Source of the DNA: Pedobacter sp. PF22-3
GTDB taxonomy: Bacteria > Bacteroidota > Bacteroidia > Sphingobacteriales > Sphingobacteriaceae
Reading direction: 5' to 3'
Length of the DNA stretch: 64,000 nt
Assembly (NCBI RefSeq): GCF_026239555.1
Contig: NZ_JAPIVP010000015.1
Coordinates: 80,050 to 144,049 of the forward strand
Positions 16,593-25,580 of the stretch are shown piece after piece (the first letter of the stretch is position 1; every line of letters begins with the position of its first letter). Made by a program: the position numbers and the translations under genes. Below the pieces are notes generated by a model. That model searched no databases. It worked only from the letters and a program-made list of their open reading frames with translations, and was not told where the DNA came from.

Positions 16593-17414
16593 CTACTTAT
16601 TCTTCATAGCTTGAAGATCAGCTTTAATTAGCTTATTAACTCCGTCAAACTCTGATCCCAGTTCGTCAAATAATGCTGCAACAATTTCTACATTTTTTGC
16701 TATTTTAAGTCTGTCACTACTCGATTCCTGTATTCCTGTTAGCGCCTTTCTTAGATTTTCATATCCATTATCAAAAAGAAAACTCAAAATTTTGGCCTGT
16801 TTGGTAGCGTCCTGACTAATCTTATTAAGAGTTAGTTTTTTATCCTTGACTAAATAATGCAAGACGAGCGCCTTCTGTGAAATCGTATTCTTTTTCTGAT
16901 CCATGGAAACTAGATCAACATCATTAATCGTAGCCGAGGGGATAGAATGGACAATTCGTTCAATAGTAGCATAATAATAATTCAGCAACATTGCATAACA
17001 AAGGACATAGTTACTAGCCTCGTAAAAACCGATATCATGTGAAACTGCTAAATCCGCACTATAATAAATTTCATCCACAGACAATGTGCCCCCTCCAAAC
17101 TCTTCATGCATAGTTTTTTCAATTCTTTCAGCACTAATCGGTTCATTAAAAAGTTTGAAAGAAATTACGCAGTAATCCCTATATATACCTTTTTGTTTAT
17201 CATCCAATAATAAAATATTTAATCTAACTTCCACAAAAAAGGCTTTGAGCAATGCCTGCATCTCGTCAAATTCAGATTTGAGATTTTTAATCATACTGTA
17301 GCGATTGTCGTCATCCCAAGACTCAATCAATTCATTAACTACCTTCTGAATACTTCGGTTAACGGCATTAAATTTATCGGGCAAACTATCAATTTTCTCG
17401 TTTTTAAAATTCAT
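16593..17414 (-). CDS. Unknown protein, partner of the KAP-type NTPase
   Basis: 273 residues, cytoplasmic, rich in charged helices, with no signal peptide or membrane span. Residues 1-60 look like a coiled-coil-forming helix pair. The middle (about 60-165) is mixed and contains RDYCVISFKLF and LLNYYYATIERI. The C-terminal part (about 180-265) has a helical pattern, KALVLHYLVKDKKL then ILSFLFDNGYENLRKAL, that I have the sense of seeing in uncharacterised Bacteroidota accessory proteins. I assign no function. It begins 10 bases after the stop of the KAP NTPase gene, so the two are clearly one operon and probably work together. Confidence 0.7.
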   Translation of the reverse strand: MNFKNEKIDSLPDKFNAVNRSIQKVVNELIESWDDDNRYSMIKNLKSEFDEMQALLKAFFVEVRLNILLLDDKQKGIYRDYCVISFKLFNEPISAERIEKTMHEEFGGGTLSVDEIYYSADLAVSHDIGFYEASNYVLCYAMLLNYYYATIERIVHSIPSATINDVDLVSMDQKKNTISQKALVLHYLVKDKKLTLNKISQDATKQAKILSFLFDNGYENLRKALTGIQESSSDRLKIAKNVEIVAALFDELGSEFDGVNKLIKADLQAMKNK

Positions 17415-17424
17415 AGTAAATATC

Positions 17425-20001
17425 TTAAGTTGTTAGTTTGCTCAGGTTATTTCTTTTTCTTACCTCGACTACGAGTTTCTGGCTAACCTTGAAATCTCCT
17501 GATAAAGACTGCTTTGCTTTAGCGATTTGTACGAAAGATTGATTAGTTTCCATTTCATCTATTTTGGCCAGATCTAACTCTTTTGAAAACAATTCCCAAA
17601 TTGTTAAAATGTAACCTAGATACGAATACACTTCGTCTATCATTTCTTTAAGACGATAGCATAGTTCAATTGCATTTGAATCACCAGATGTATCTTCCTC
17701 AAGTTCTTTTCTCAGTTTGTATAGATTTATAACAAGCTTTTGTAATTCTATAATTGACAGGTCTATGGTAGAAGTATCAATAATATCTAAAAATTTCAAT
17801 TTAGCCACTAAGGTGTTCGGCAGTTTTCTAACGATGCTGCTTATTGCGAAAAGCTTATTTCTCACATCTTCCTTTATCAGAAGATTACAGACTATATCCA
17901 GTTTTTTGTGAAATTGTGATATCCTGGTAATATCTCTGAAAACACGGATGATGTCGCGTGGTAAGCCTGCCGATAAACAGTAAGCCAAATAAAAGAATAG
18001 AATAGGACGACCAATAACACGCCTTTGCAACAGCGAAACCGTATCTTTCAAGTTCAAATAATCAACATAGATAATACTATCGAACGAGCTATCAAAAACA
18101 TCTCTAAATGGCATTCCGCGTCTTTCAAAATTGAACATTGCGTTTTCAGACACAGAGACTAAGAAAAAACACCGCTGCAGTCCAAAAATGGCTTTGATTT
18201 CGTTTAGAAAATTCTTTGCATCAACTTCCGAATCCATTTTATCTAATTCGTCAATTCCAATAACGACTTGGTAATCGGTACAAATTGTATTCAGGAATGC
18301 AACAAATGCGTCCACAATTTCCGGATTAGACATCGCGCGTTCTTCTATTGTTGTGCTTTTTTGTACACTACCTTCAAATGCTATTGGGAGTTTTAAACCT
18401 CCTGACCATCCCGATGTGAAACTTTGTTGAAATTTGATCTTCTTTAGATATTTTCTTGCAGTGCCTGCGTGCGGACTTTTTTCAAATGCAGAATCTCTCA
18501 CTTCCCGACTAAAATCATCAAGCCTATCTGCCATATATTGGTCCCACATTAATATTCGAAACAATCGCGGTCTAATGTAATATGAAAGTGGAAACGTGCC
18601 GAAACTTATTGTTAAAATCACCCATCCTAATAACGATAAAATTCCGTTAGAAAAGAGCTGAGCCGGCAGTTCTTTAGCTTCACTAATAGTCGCTAAATAG
18701 TAGTCAAAAAAATTGATCTCTGGTTTCCTCGTTGGCTGAATGGTGTCTCCAACAGTTTTAGATTTATCGAGCTTAGTGATCAAGCTATTCTTTAATGAAT
18801 CAGTCTTTTTGTTTGCAATCTTGACTACACTGGATGCCGTTACAGGATGATAATGACTGTGGATAGCTCGCAAAGACAGACTAAACGTTATTAATGCAAT
18901 CCCAATATAAATTAAAAATATTTGAAGTAAAATCCTGATACCCATGATAACAGTTTCAGTGGAGTACTTCTGATTTGATCTAAGATAATGTTGATGTTCA
19001 TCTCTTGGTGCTTTTTCCAAAATTAGAACACTCTCACATGTTGACGCAAAAAGGTTCAAGATAAAATCGCGAAAATCATATTTAACAGTGGCCGATGTCA
19101 TTACAGGAAGAACTAACCTATCATTTATTTGGGTAACATTCCTCTCAGCACCACAGTAGGAGTGGATTAAAGTACTTTTTCCAGCACCTCTAGACCCGGC
19201 AATACCAATACTTCCACCTGGCATTGTTCTGAGAAGAAAATCCAATTTGATTTTAGCGTCTGTATCAATGGTTCTTGAAACGTCAATTACCTCCCCCAGC
19301 CCTTTAGTTTGTAAATCAGGCAGATCACGACTGTAAGAAGGCTCTAATTTCTGGTTAATGAAGTACCTTAATCTCTCTTTAATTGACTTCTCGATCATAT
19401 TTTGGTCTATCAACTTAGTTAGACTTTCCAATCTTTCTTCTCTGGCACTATACTCCCCAACAAGTTCAGAGTTCGTTCGCTTCCACTCATTAGACACTCT
19501 AATCATCTTATTTGACTGCCTTTTCACATATCTCTGTATTAGAAGATCAGTAAGCCAAATTAAAATACCCAGCATGCCAAACAGAAAGATAAATCCGATC
19601 AAAAAATGGAAGAAACCATTGGTAGTCCACCTGTAAATAGACCCGTTCGCCCAATCCTGTACATATTTGAGTTTTATGGTCGGACTTAGGACAAATGCAA
19701 GTAGAATAAAAAAAATTGGTGTTAGAATAATACTTTTCCATTTCTCCTCATTAATCCAAAAACTTGTACTTTGAGCTAGCTCCCTATTAGCAGTTCTAAG
19801 AGAAATCTGTTGTTCGTTCAAAGCTTCATATTCCAGAAGTTCGCTACTTACTACCCTCCAGATCTCCTGGTCGTTATTAAGAATAAGTTTTTGGGCTTCT
19901 TCCTGTGAGATTTCAGCTTCTCTAATTCCTTTTAGAATATCGGAATCTTCAAGTGCAATTTTAACAAGGTGCTTTAATGTGTCGAGCGTTTGATAGGGCA
20001 T
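17425..20001 (-). CDS. Membrane KAP-type P-loop NTPase
   Basis: 858 residues from the ATG at 20001 (a TTG start 18 bases upstream is possible). Residues 1-85 are a helical, charged N-terminus. Two membrane spans lie at about 91-107 and 129-152, and a coiled-coil-like linker at 160-215. The P-loop GSRGAGKS is at 269-276 (Lys275). Two more spans (about 352-375 and 449-474) sit between Walker A and Walker B (VVIGIDELDK, Asp584-Glu585). A sensor-like strand (FFLVSVSENAM) and GLPRDIIR at 679-686 follow, then a helical C-terminus. Membrane helices inserted between the two Walker motifs, with a late PR motif, are the plan of the KAP family (Kidins220/PifA). PifA of plasmid F blocks phage T7. A phage-defence or membrane-sensing role is inferred only. 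First gene of a three-gene operon. Confidence 0.8.
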   Translation of the reverse strand: MPYQTLDTLKHLVKIALEDSDILKGIREAEISQEEAQKLILNNDQEIWRVVSSELLEYEALNEQQISLRTANRELAQSTSFWINEEKWKSIILTPIFFILLAFVLSPTIKLKYVQDWANGSIYRWTTNGFFHFLIGFIFLFGMLGILIWLTDLLIQRYVKRQSNKMIRVSNEWKRTNSELVGEYSAREERLESLTKLIDQNMIEKSIKERLRYFINQKLEPSYSRDLPDLQTKGLGEVIDVSRTIDTDAKIKLDFLLRTMPGGSIGIAGSRGAGKSTLIHSYCGAERNVTQINDRLVLPVMTSATVKYDFRDFILNLFASTCESVLILEKAPRDEHQHYLRSNQKYSTETVIMGIRILLQIFLIYIGIALITFSLSLRAIHSHYHPVTASSVVKIANKKTDSLKNSLITKLDKSKTVGDTIQPTRKPEINFFDYYLATISEAKELPAQLFSNGILSLLGWVILTISFGTFPLSYYIRPRLFRILMWDQYMADRLDDFSREVRDSAFEKSPHAGTARKYLKKIKFQQSFTSGWSGGLKLPIAFEGSVQKSTTIEERAMSNPEIVDAFVAFLNTICTDYQVVIGIDELDKMDSEVDAKNFLNEIKAIFGLQRCFFLVSVSENAMFNFERRGMPFRDVFDSSFDSIIYVDYLNLKDTVSLLQRRVIGRPILFFYLAYCLSAGLPRDIIRVFRDITRISQFHKKLDIVCNLLIKEDVRNKLFAISSIVRKLPNTLVAKLKFLDIIDTSTIDLSIIELQKLVINLYKLRKELEEDTSGDSNAIELCYRLKEMIDEVYSYLGYILTIWELFSKELDLAKIDEMETNQSFVQIAKAKQSLSGDFKVSQKLVVEVRKRNNLSKLTT

Positions 20002-20124
20002 GGTATTTAGTTTTAACAAAAATCAACTATTTTTTTAATATCTGTTTATTCATTTTTAGTTTTCAATTACAAATATTAAATAGATTGACTTTTAACAAAA
20101 CGAATTGCACCAATAGTGCTAAAA

Positions 20125-20466
20125 TTCAGATTACTCCCTGCCCCAATTTGTACACTAACTCAGTCTTATCGTTCACCCCAACTTTCTTAAATATATTCTT
20201 CACGTTGCTTTTCACAGTAGCTAGCGAAATAAACAGTTTATCCGCAATAACTTACACTGCATTCCCTAGCCTATTTCGGCAGTCCTTAGATGGAGAATTT
20301 CAGGCAGGCCTTCGGTTCTTTTCATAAGATCCTCAAGAATTTTGACATCCTTTTTGTTCATATTGTTCAGCATAGGCTCAGTAAAGAGTACGTTATTTTT
20401 TTTTGTCATGAAATCTACTAATTGCCCTTTTGTAAAGTTATCGAAAATTAATTTTGAACAAAACAA
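20125..20466 (-). pseudogene. Remnant of a LuxR-type regulator
   Basis: Reading the minus strand, the last 42 codons before the stop at 20125 give a good LuxR/NarL helix-turn-helix: VIADKLFISLATVKSNVKNI, then FKKVGVNDKTELVYKLGQGV. The upstream part (MNKKDVKILEDLMKRTEGL, about 20266-20370) is in another frame, and stops fall between. The sensing domain is missing. It is a decayed gene fragment at the right side of the island. Confidence 0.6.
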
Positions 20467-20555
20467 GTTAAAGCATGAAGTAGGGTTTTATCATTTTTTA
20501 TTCTTATAAATTTCTTTTATTATAGCCAATAACCCTTATAAGTGTTTCAATGCAC

Positions 20556-20571
20556 TCCCTCCTTCTCCGCA
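20556..20571 (+). other. Second attachment-site-like repeat
   Basis: TCCCTCCTTCTCCGCA matches 14 of 16 bases of the tRNA-Ser 3' end. It may be an internal or older right end; 128 bases separate it from the better match at 20700. Confidence 0.35.
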
Positions 20572-20699
20572 CTAAGCTTAAAGAGAGCTGAAAATTTATT
20601 TAGAAAGAAAAAGAGAGAAGTTGTGGCACTATCGCGGCGCTTTTCATTCTAAAATGAAGAAAATCAATATCTATCGTATATTGAAGAGGTGGGTGAGAG

Positions 20700-20715
20700 T
20701 CCCTCTCTCTCCGCA
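20700..20715 (+). other. Right attachment-site-like repeat of the tRNA-Ser island
   Basis: TCCCTCTCTCTCCGCA matches 15 of 16 bases of the tRNA 3' end at 15439-15454, in direct orientation. A terminator follows at 20761. In an empty site this terminator would lie about 45 bases after the tRNA, so it is plausibly the original tRNA-Ser terminator pushed away by the insertion. Confidence 0.55.
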
Positions 20716-20760
20716 AATAGCACGATAGAAGATCTCTTAAAAGTGTGATAAAAGCTGATA

Positions 20761-20797
20761 AAGCCTGCAACTTTTGAAATTGCAGGCTTTTTTATTT
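20761..20797 (+). terminator. Rho-independent terminator
   Basis: AAGCCTGCAA (20761-20770) pairs perfectly with TTGCAGGCTT (20780-20789), with a 9-base loop and a T-rich tail. It follows no gene in the present arrangement and probably served tRNA-Ser before the island entered. Confidence 0.8.
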
Positions 20798-21140
20798 TAG
20801 GTAGAAATAGCCATAATTTCCAAAAATGCTCATAATTATTGTGGCAGATCTGTGGCACTTTTGTTAAGCTACTAAAAGCGCCAAAGAAATCATCTTAACA
20901 CTCTGTATATCAAAAGGTAAAGTACGTCATCGACTTGACTCAAGAATGATTTAGTTCGACATTTACTAACCCTCAAAATGTTTAATTATAGCCCTGCAAA
21001 ACTGCAACTGTGTTCAATAGCTTTCAGAAATGACAGCATCCTGAGTGTCTATTATCGGGGTTTCAACCACTAGGCTCTTTTTGTTATATAAAAGGAACGA
21101 AAACTACATTTCTATTGTGTAGTATTGTTACGCGTGGCTT
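20798..21140. other. Gene-free gap right of the island
   Basis: No frame here resembles a protein and no RNA gene is visible. It holds two nearby GTGGCA motifs (in GTGGCAGATCTGTGGCACTT at 20841-20860). The rest shows nothing I can name. Confidence 0.4.
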
Positions 21141-22436
21141 TTATCTTTTTGTAAGCTTGTAGTTGCCCGTTTTTTCATCTTTTATTACAGCGTACTTATC
21201 GTTAAGTTGTAACGTCCAACCATCTCCGCTTATAATTTTATTCTCCGTTTTTAAAGGACTGGTTACTGAAATTTTGTCCCATTTAGAACTCATTAATGCT
21301 CCGTTTTCAACTGTAAGTATTCCCCACTTGTCGGTAACTCTAATATTAGGATAAACTGTTCCCTTATCTTCGATAGGTATAATGTTTCTTGGATCGAATG
21401 ATACATTCATTTGCTCAAATACAAGTTCAAAATGGGGTTGGGTAATAAATTTACTTTTGTATTCAGCAATCAGTTTTTTTGTTTTTTCTTCTCTTATTTT
21501 TTCTTCTGAAATAATTGCCTCTCCGTTATATTGATTTATAACTAAGTCAGTAGTTTTCTTTAAATCATTCGGCAGTGTTATATTAAATGCATTTATAAAA
21601 TAATCAGTCAGGTTTGTTTTAATTGTTATTTCTCTGTTCCATCCTTTTCTTATATTATCGAGTAAGTGACCGTAGATAGGAATTGTCTGATAAGCAAATG
21701 AGCGAACGAATGTTGGATTACTCAAAAAAGAATTTATGCTTTGCGTAAAGTGTTCGTAAGATTGCTTTTTGTTTCTACCACTAATTATTGTACCTGTATA
21801 CTCAGCAATTCCTTCATTTAATTCTAATAAGTTCTCGGTAGTGTCTGCTCCGGGATAAACCGAATATCTATATTTCCTAAAAGCAATCGCATTCGTCAGA
21901 TGTGTTTTTTGTTCAGTTTGATTGCTTGTATGAAGAGCCTTTTTTAATGCTTCCAATTCCAAGCGCAAATAAATTCTACCATCTCTTTGGTCAAGGTGAT
22001 TGTTTTCGGTATTGAATAACTTAAAACCTAATGATGGCTGATTTACGTGAAATAACTCATGGGCTAGTAAATTAATTCTTTCATGTTTATTAACTGGTAA
22101 TGGAAGCATAATCATAGCCCAACGTCTGCCGTTCCAATTGACAGCTGTGTTCGCAATGTTAATTTTGCCAGGTAAAATTCCAGCATAAATTTTGCCGTTT
22201 TGTTTGAGAAAACCAACGCTATCTGGAAAATTTGCAAGTGTTTGCCTCGAATTAGGATTCACTAAGAGCATTGGTCCATATAAATCTTTCTCCCATAGTC
22301 GTTGATGCTTGTATGCCTCAGTTTTTATTTCATCAAAATAAGTTGCAATACTATCTTGAAAGGTTGCCTTTTCTTGTCCAAATAAGGATTGAGTTAACAT
22401 AAAAAGCAATATCGAGATGTAAAATTTCTTTATCAT
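21141..22436 (-). CDS. Exported metallopeptidase-like protein with HExxH
   Basis: 431 residues with a signal peptide (MIKKFYISILLFMLTQSLFG, cut about residue 20), so periplasmic or surface-exposed. The zinc-binding motif HELFH is at 126-130 in LLAHELFHVNQ. A likely third ligand or general acid lies in the ELNEGIAEY segment (about 205-215), which resembles the E-x-x-A-E of gluzincins. The C-terminal 90 residues look like a small beta domain (DKWGILTVENGALMSS, then DGWTLQLNDKYAVI). No named family is recognised with confidence. The gene stands alone, just right of the island. Confidence 0.65.
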   Translation of the reverse strand: MIKKFYISILLFMLTQSLFGQEKATFQDSIATYFDEIKTEAYKHQRLWEKDLYGPMLLVNPNSRQTLANFPDSVGFLKQNGKIYAGILPGKINIANTAVNWNGRRWAMIMLPLPVNKHERINLLAHELFHVNQPSLGFKLFNTENNHLDQRDGRIYLRLELEALKKALHTSNQTEQKTHLTNAIAFRKYRYSVYPGADTTENLLELNEGIAEYTGTIISGRNKKQSYEHFTQSINSFLSNPTFVRSFAYQTIPIYGHLLDNIRKGWNREITIKTNLTDYFINAFNITLPNDLKKTTDLVINQYNGEAIISEEKIREEKTKKLIAEYKSKFITQPHFELVFEQMNVSFDPRNIIPIEDKGTVYPNIRVTDKWGILTVENGALMSSKWDKISVTSPLKTENKIISGDGWTLQLNDKYAVIKDEKTGNYKLTKR

Positions 22437-22818
22437 ATGGTTACCTTTTAAAAATTACATATAACGTTTTTAGGTTTGGCGAATCGGGGCAATCGAAGTT
22501 ATTATTATCAGTTCATTTAAAAAAGTTCTAACGTTGAACCATGCTAAAAGCGCAACCTCTGCTATCATCATTTCGGGCTTTGCATTCGTTAAGTTATTCA
22601 GAACCGAAACTTTCGATCAAATTACAAAAATTCAAATGAAGAACCATAATGAACAAGCCTTACATCAGAAAGATAACGAAGGAATTGTATCAGATTGAAA
22701 CAGAATATGGGATTGAACTTGCAACTATTTTTGAGATAAAATTTATATACTCTTTATGCTACATTTTTAGATTGATTAGACATTAAATTTTGATACTCTC
22801 TTATGGTTAAAATATCTA
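22437..22818. other. Gene-free gap
   Basis: 382 bases with no credible coding frame, tRNA or terminator. I see only AT-rich sequence and a 20-codon chance frame from 22636. The promoter of the HExxH gene should lie in its left part but has no clear TAnnTTTG. Confidence 0.4.
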
Positions 22819-23682
22819 TTACTTCCCATTTTTTTTATCATACTCCTCCTGCAGTTCGTCCAAATAGTCGTAAAAGTTTTTTACATCCATAAAAACAGCA
22901 GGATTATAGGGATCTCCGGGTTTGTGTTTTTTCAGGAGGTCAAATTGTACGCCGTGTGAGGCTACCCATAGATCGAACTTTAAGTTTTTCATGCTGCGTA
23001 AAGTATAAGCGTAATCTTCTGCAATTTGAGGATAGGCAGAAACGTCTGCAAATTTTTTGTCTGTTACGATAGTGGGCAAATTGGCAATCAGTACCCTATA
23101 CTTTCTATTTTGGTCGTTAACGGTGAGCAGAAAACTACATGAACCTTTAGTATGCCCGGGGTGATGCAGCATGATTAATTCCATCCCTCCTAGCCTGATG
23201 ATATCCTTATCGTGCAAAATACGGTCAACTTTTACAGGCTTAAAAACAGAAACCTTGCCATCCAGATCATAATCAGAACGTCCACCATCAGTTGCAACCT
23301 GAGCATCGGCATAATCTACCATAAACTTAGCCCCTGTAGCTTTCTTGATTGCAGCCATGGCACCCAGGTGATCAAAATGCGCTTGTGTGGTCAGTAATAT
23401 TTTAGTGTCTGAAAGTTTAAATCCCAGCTTTTTAATATTTTCCCCAATAAGCTTTTCCGATGATGCCAGTCCGGTGTTGATTAGGATATTTCCTTTTGGC
23501 GTAGTGATGAGATAACAGGCCAGATCGGCTGTGCCCACGTAATATAGGTTACCTACAATTCGAAATGGCGGAAAAGGCTTTGACCATTCCGGGTGATTTT
23601 CAGATGATGGCTCATGTACTTCTTGCGCCTGCAGGAAGCAGTAGCTGTGTGAAATCAGGATAAGTAACAGGAGTTTTTTCAT
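22819..23682 (-). CDS. Subclass B3 metallo-beta-lactamase, GOB-like (Gln116 type)
   Basis: 287 residues with a signal peptide (cut near residue 20), exported to the periplasm. Zinc ligands are Gln100, His102, Asp104 and His105 in TTQAHFDH; His177 in HHPGHTKG; and His243 in ASHGVQ. The first position is Gln where most B3 enzymes have His. The same change marks GOB enzymes of Elizabethkingia. B3 enzymes hydrolyse most beta-lactams, carbapenems included; B3 lactamases are known from Pedobacter. No mobile element or resistance partner lies next to it, so it looks like a resident chromosomal gene. Activity is predicted, not shown. Confidence 0.88.
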   Translation of the reverse strand: MKKLLLLILISHSYCFLQAQEVHEPSSENHPEWSKPFPPFRIVGNLYYVGTADLACYLITTPKGNILINTGLASSEKLIGENIKKLGFKLSDTKILLTTQAHFDHLGAMAAIKKATGAKFMVDYADAQVATDGGRSDYDLDGKVSVFKPVKVDRILHDKDIIRLGGMELIMLHHPGHTKGSCSFLLTVNDQNRKYRVLIANLPTIVTDKKFADVSAYPQIAEDYAYTLRSMKNLKFDLWVASHGVQFDLLKKHKPGDPYNPAVFMDVKNFYDYLDELQEEYDKKNGK

Positions 23683-23856
23683 ATATAATATTATGGGGTA
23701 TAAATTTTTAGTGTAAATTATGCATTAAATTACTGCAAGCGTGTTATAGCTGATTATTCTCTCCTCCCTGTTTTTTGAAAACGATGCAATAGTGGTAAGC
23801 GTTGGTATCTTGAAAACTGTATTATTTCCCTTATTTAATAGGTCAGATATGATGTT

Positions 23857-24858
23857 TTATTTTTGATGTATATTTTTATTCACCATATCATTGATGGCGG
23901 TTTCAATAACTTTTGGCTGCTCCTGGTTGATATAATGACCACTATTCGGTATTAATACCTGTTTGCTTTCCATGGAAAGTAACAGAAAATCTTTTTGCAT
24001 TTTATTCCACGCACTTAACATTTCTGTCTTTAATTTTAAATCTTTGATGGAAGAATCAAAGCGCTTTTCATCTCCGGCAGTCAGTACATAAAGAGGAATA
24101 TTGCCAAAAGATTTTATTTTTGATGCTTCATTTTTAATCGAACGCATCTGATCCTGCTCTTCCAGTAATGCATCAGCACTTTTGTAAAGCAGAGCAGGCA
24201 TTATGGTGTTTTGATATTCATATTGTTTGTTATTGGGAAACATACCTCTGAACATTAATCTGGCGAGTCCAAAAGTGTTGGCGAATCTTAGAAAGCTACC
24301 TGGCAAACCCTGATTGACCATTTTGAATAGTTCGGGAGATAAATATTTTTCATCATCGGGGCATTGACTATCCACAAATATTACGCCTGCAACATCTTCA
24401 GGATATTTGTTGACAAAAAACCGGGCAAGTGTTCCTCCAAAGGAATGGCCTACAAGAATATATGGTTTTGGGGCGTTGGCTTTTTCCAGCAAAAGATGTA
24501 ATTCTTTAGCCATTTCCTCACCTGATTTTGGATTTTTGCCTCGCTCGCTCCATAAAATTCCGGCCCTGTCATATGAGAAGCTTGTATAAGAGCTTGGTAA
24601 TTCTTGTTGAATATTGTACCATTGCAGATGTCCGGCCGGATCAAATGCGGTTTCAAATACAATGGTTGGTCCGCCGTTCCCTTTTTTGTAATAATGAAGA
24701 CGATGATGTTCAACTTCTACAAACTGGCCATCAGGTTTAATTTTTTCAGCATTATCCCGTGATATTCTTTCAAAAATAAATCCGATCAGGAGCAACAAGA
24801 TTAGCAAGGTAACTAAGCCTAAGCCTATACGTTTGGTCCATTTTAGAAAAGTTTTCAT
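23857..24858 (-). CDS. Membrane-anchored alpha/beta hydrolase
   Basis: 333 residues. One N-terminal membrane helix (about 10-29) acts as an anchor or uncleaved signal. The alpha/beta-hydrolase fold follows: the oxyanion region FETAFDPAG at 68-76, nucleophile Ser139 in GHSFGG (137-142), and a likely acid Asp in LTAGDEKRFDSS. The His is in NSGHYINQEQP near residue 315. The fold covers esterases, lipases and peptidases; substrate unknown. It belongs to a cluster of exported hydrolases on the minus strand, with large gaps on either side. Confidence 0.85.
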   Translation of the reverse strand: MKTFLKWTKRIGLGLVTLLILLLLIGFIFERISRDNAEKIKPDGQFVEVEHHRLHYYKKGNGGPTIVFETAFDPAGHLQWYNIQQELPSSYTSFSYDRAGILWSERGKNPKSGEEMAKELHLLLEKANAPKPYILVGHSFGGTLARFFVNKYPEDVAGVIFVDSQCPDDEKYLSPELFKMVNQGLPGSFLRFANTFGLARLMFRGMFPNNKQYEYQNTIMPALLYKSADALLEEQDQMRSIKNEASKIKSFGNIPLYVLTAGDEKRFDSSIKDLKLKTEMLSAWNKMQKDFLLLSMESKQVLIPNSGHYINQEQPKVIETAINDMVNKNIHQK

Positions 24859-25044
24859 ATTTTTTTATTATAAATGGTATTTGTTTGAGCGGGGATTTTT
24901 CTGATACAATTGGATTTTCTATTTTCTCATTATATTGGATAAGGAGTATTGCGATTTTTTAAGCTTGCATTTTAGCATGCTGCAAATGGCCGGCAACTGA
25001 TAATAAACGTTGAAGCCATTCAAAGAAATGACCATTATTTACGT

Positions 25045-25548
25045 TTATTCCTCCACACCTTCAAGATGTGCAATTAGTTCGATTTCCAACTTTGCATCGG
25101 GCTCATAAAGCCTGTTTACCTGAACCCAGCTTGCAGCAGGAAAGTCGTCTTTATAGAACGCTTTTCTTGCACCATTATACTTTTTCATCGCTTCAATATC
25201 AGTAGTGTAAAGTGTCTCTTTAACAACGTTCTTTGAGGTAGCACCAAAGGCTTTGAGGCATTGATTAAGTCTTTCATAAACCCCGCTGATCCCTTTTGGA
25301 CTCAGGTCATTTGTAGGAATGCCAGATATATAAATTACCTTACCTGATTTAACAACCTGGGCATATCCCGCCGTTGTATCCTGATCTTTACCGCTGCCCC
25401 AATGCCATTTTTCCTTAGCTATTGTTAGCGGCTTCTTTTCCTGTTTACCTACAGCAGTATTTTCACGCTCACTGTTTTTGCAACTACCAATGGCCAGCAT
25501 AAACAACAATAGAGCATAATTAAGCAACAGTTTATATGTTTGTTTCAT
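25045..25548 (-). CDS. Rid (YjgF/YER057c) family lipoprotein
   Basis: 167 residues from the ATG at 25548, chosen because it gives a proper lipoprotein signal (MKQTYKLLLNY..., lipobox IGSC). Upstream ATGs at 25551 and 25575 are possible. Residues about 50-165 are a Rid domain, with YISGIPTND, LNQCLKAFGAT and KLEIELIAHLE. In RidA a conserved Arg in the P-A-R-S segment binds the imine/carboxylate substrate. Here that segment reads FPAASW, so the Arg is lost and deaminase activity is unlikely. A lipid-anchored Rid protein outside the cytoplasm is unusual. It sits 29 bases after the next upstream gene's stop, so it may be co-transcribed with that serine hydrolase. Confidence 0.82.
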   Translation of the reverse strand: MKQTYKLLLNYALLLFMLAIGSCKNSERENTAVGKQEKKPLTIAKEKWHWGSGKDQDTTAGYAQVVKSGKVIYISGIPTNDLSPKGISGVYERLNQCLKAFGATSKNVVKETLYTTDIEAMKKYNGARKAFYKDDFPAASWVQVNRLYEPDAKLEIELIAHLEGVEE

Positions 25549-25580
25549 CATGGTTGTACAAATTTCAGTTATCATTATTT

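Noticed and set aside
20664..20858. A 64-residue minus-strand frame with REGLSPTSS at its end
   Set aside because: The end comes from the tRNA-like repeat and the middle from the terminator stem; no family resemblance.
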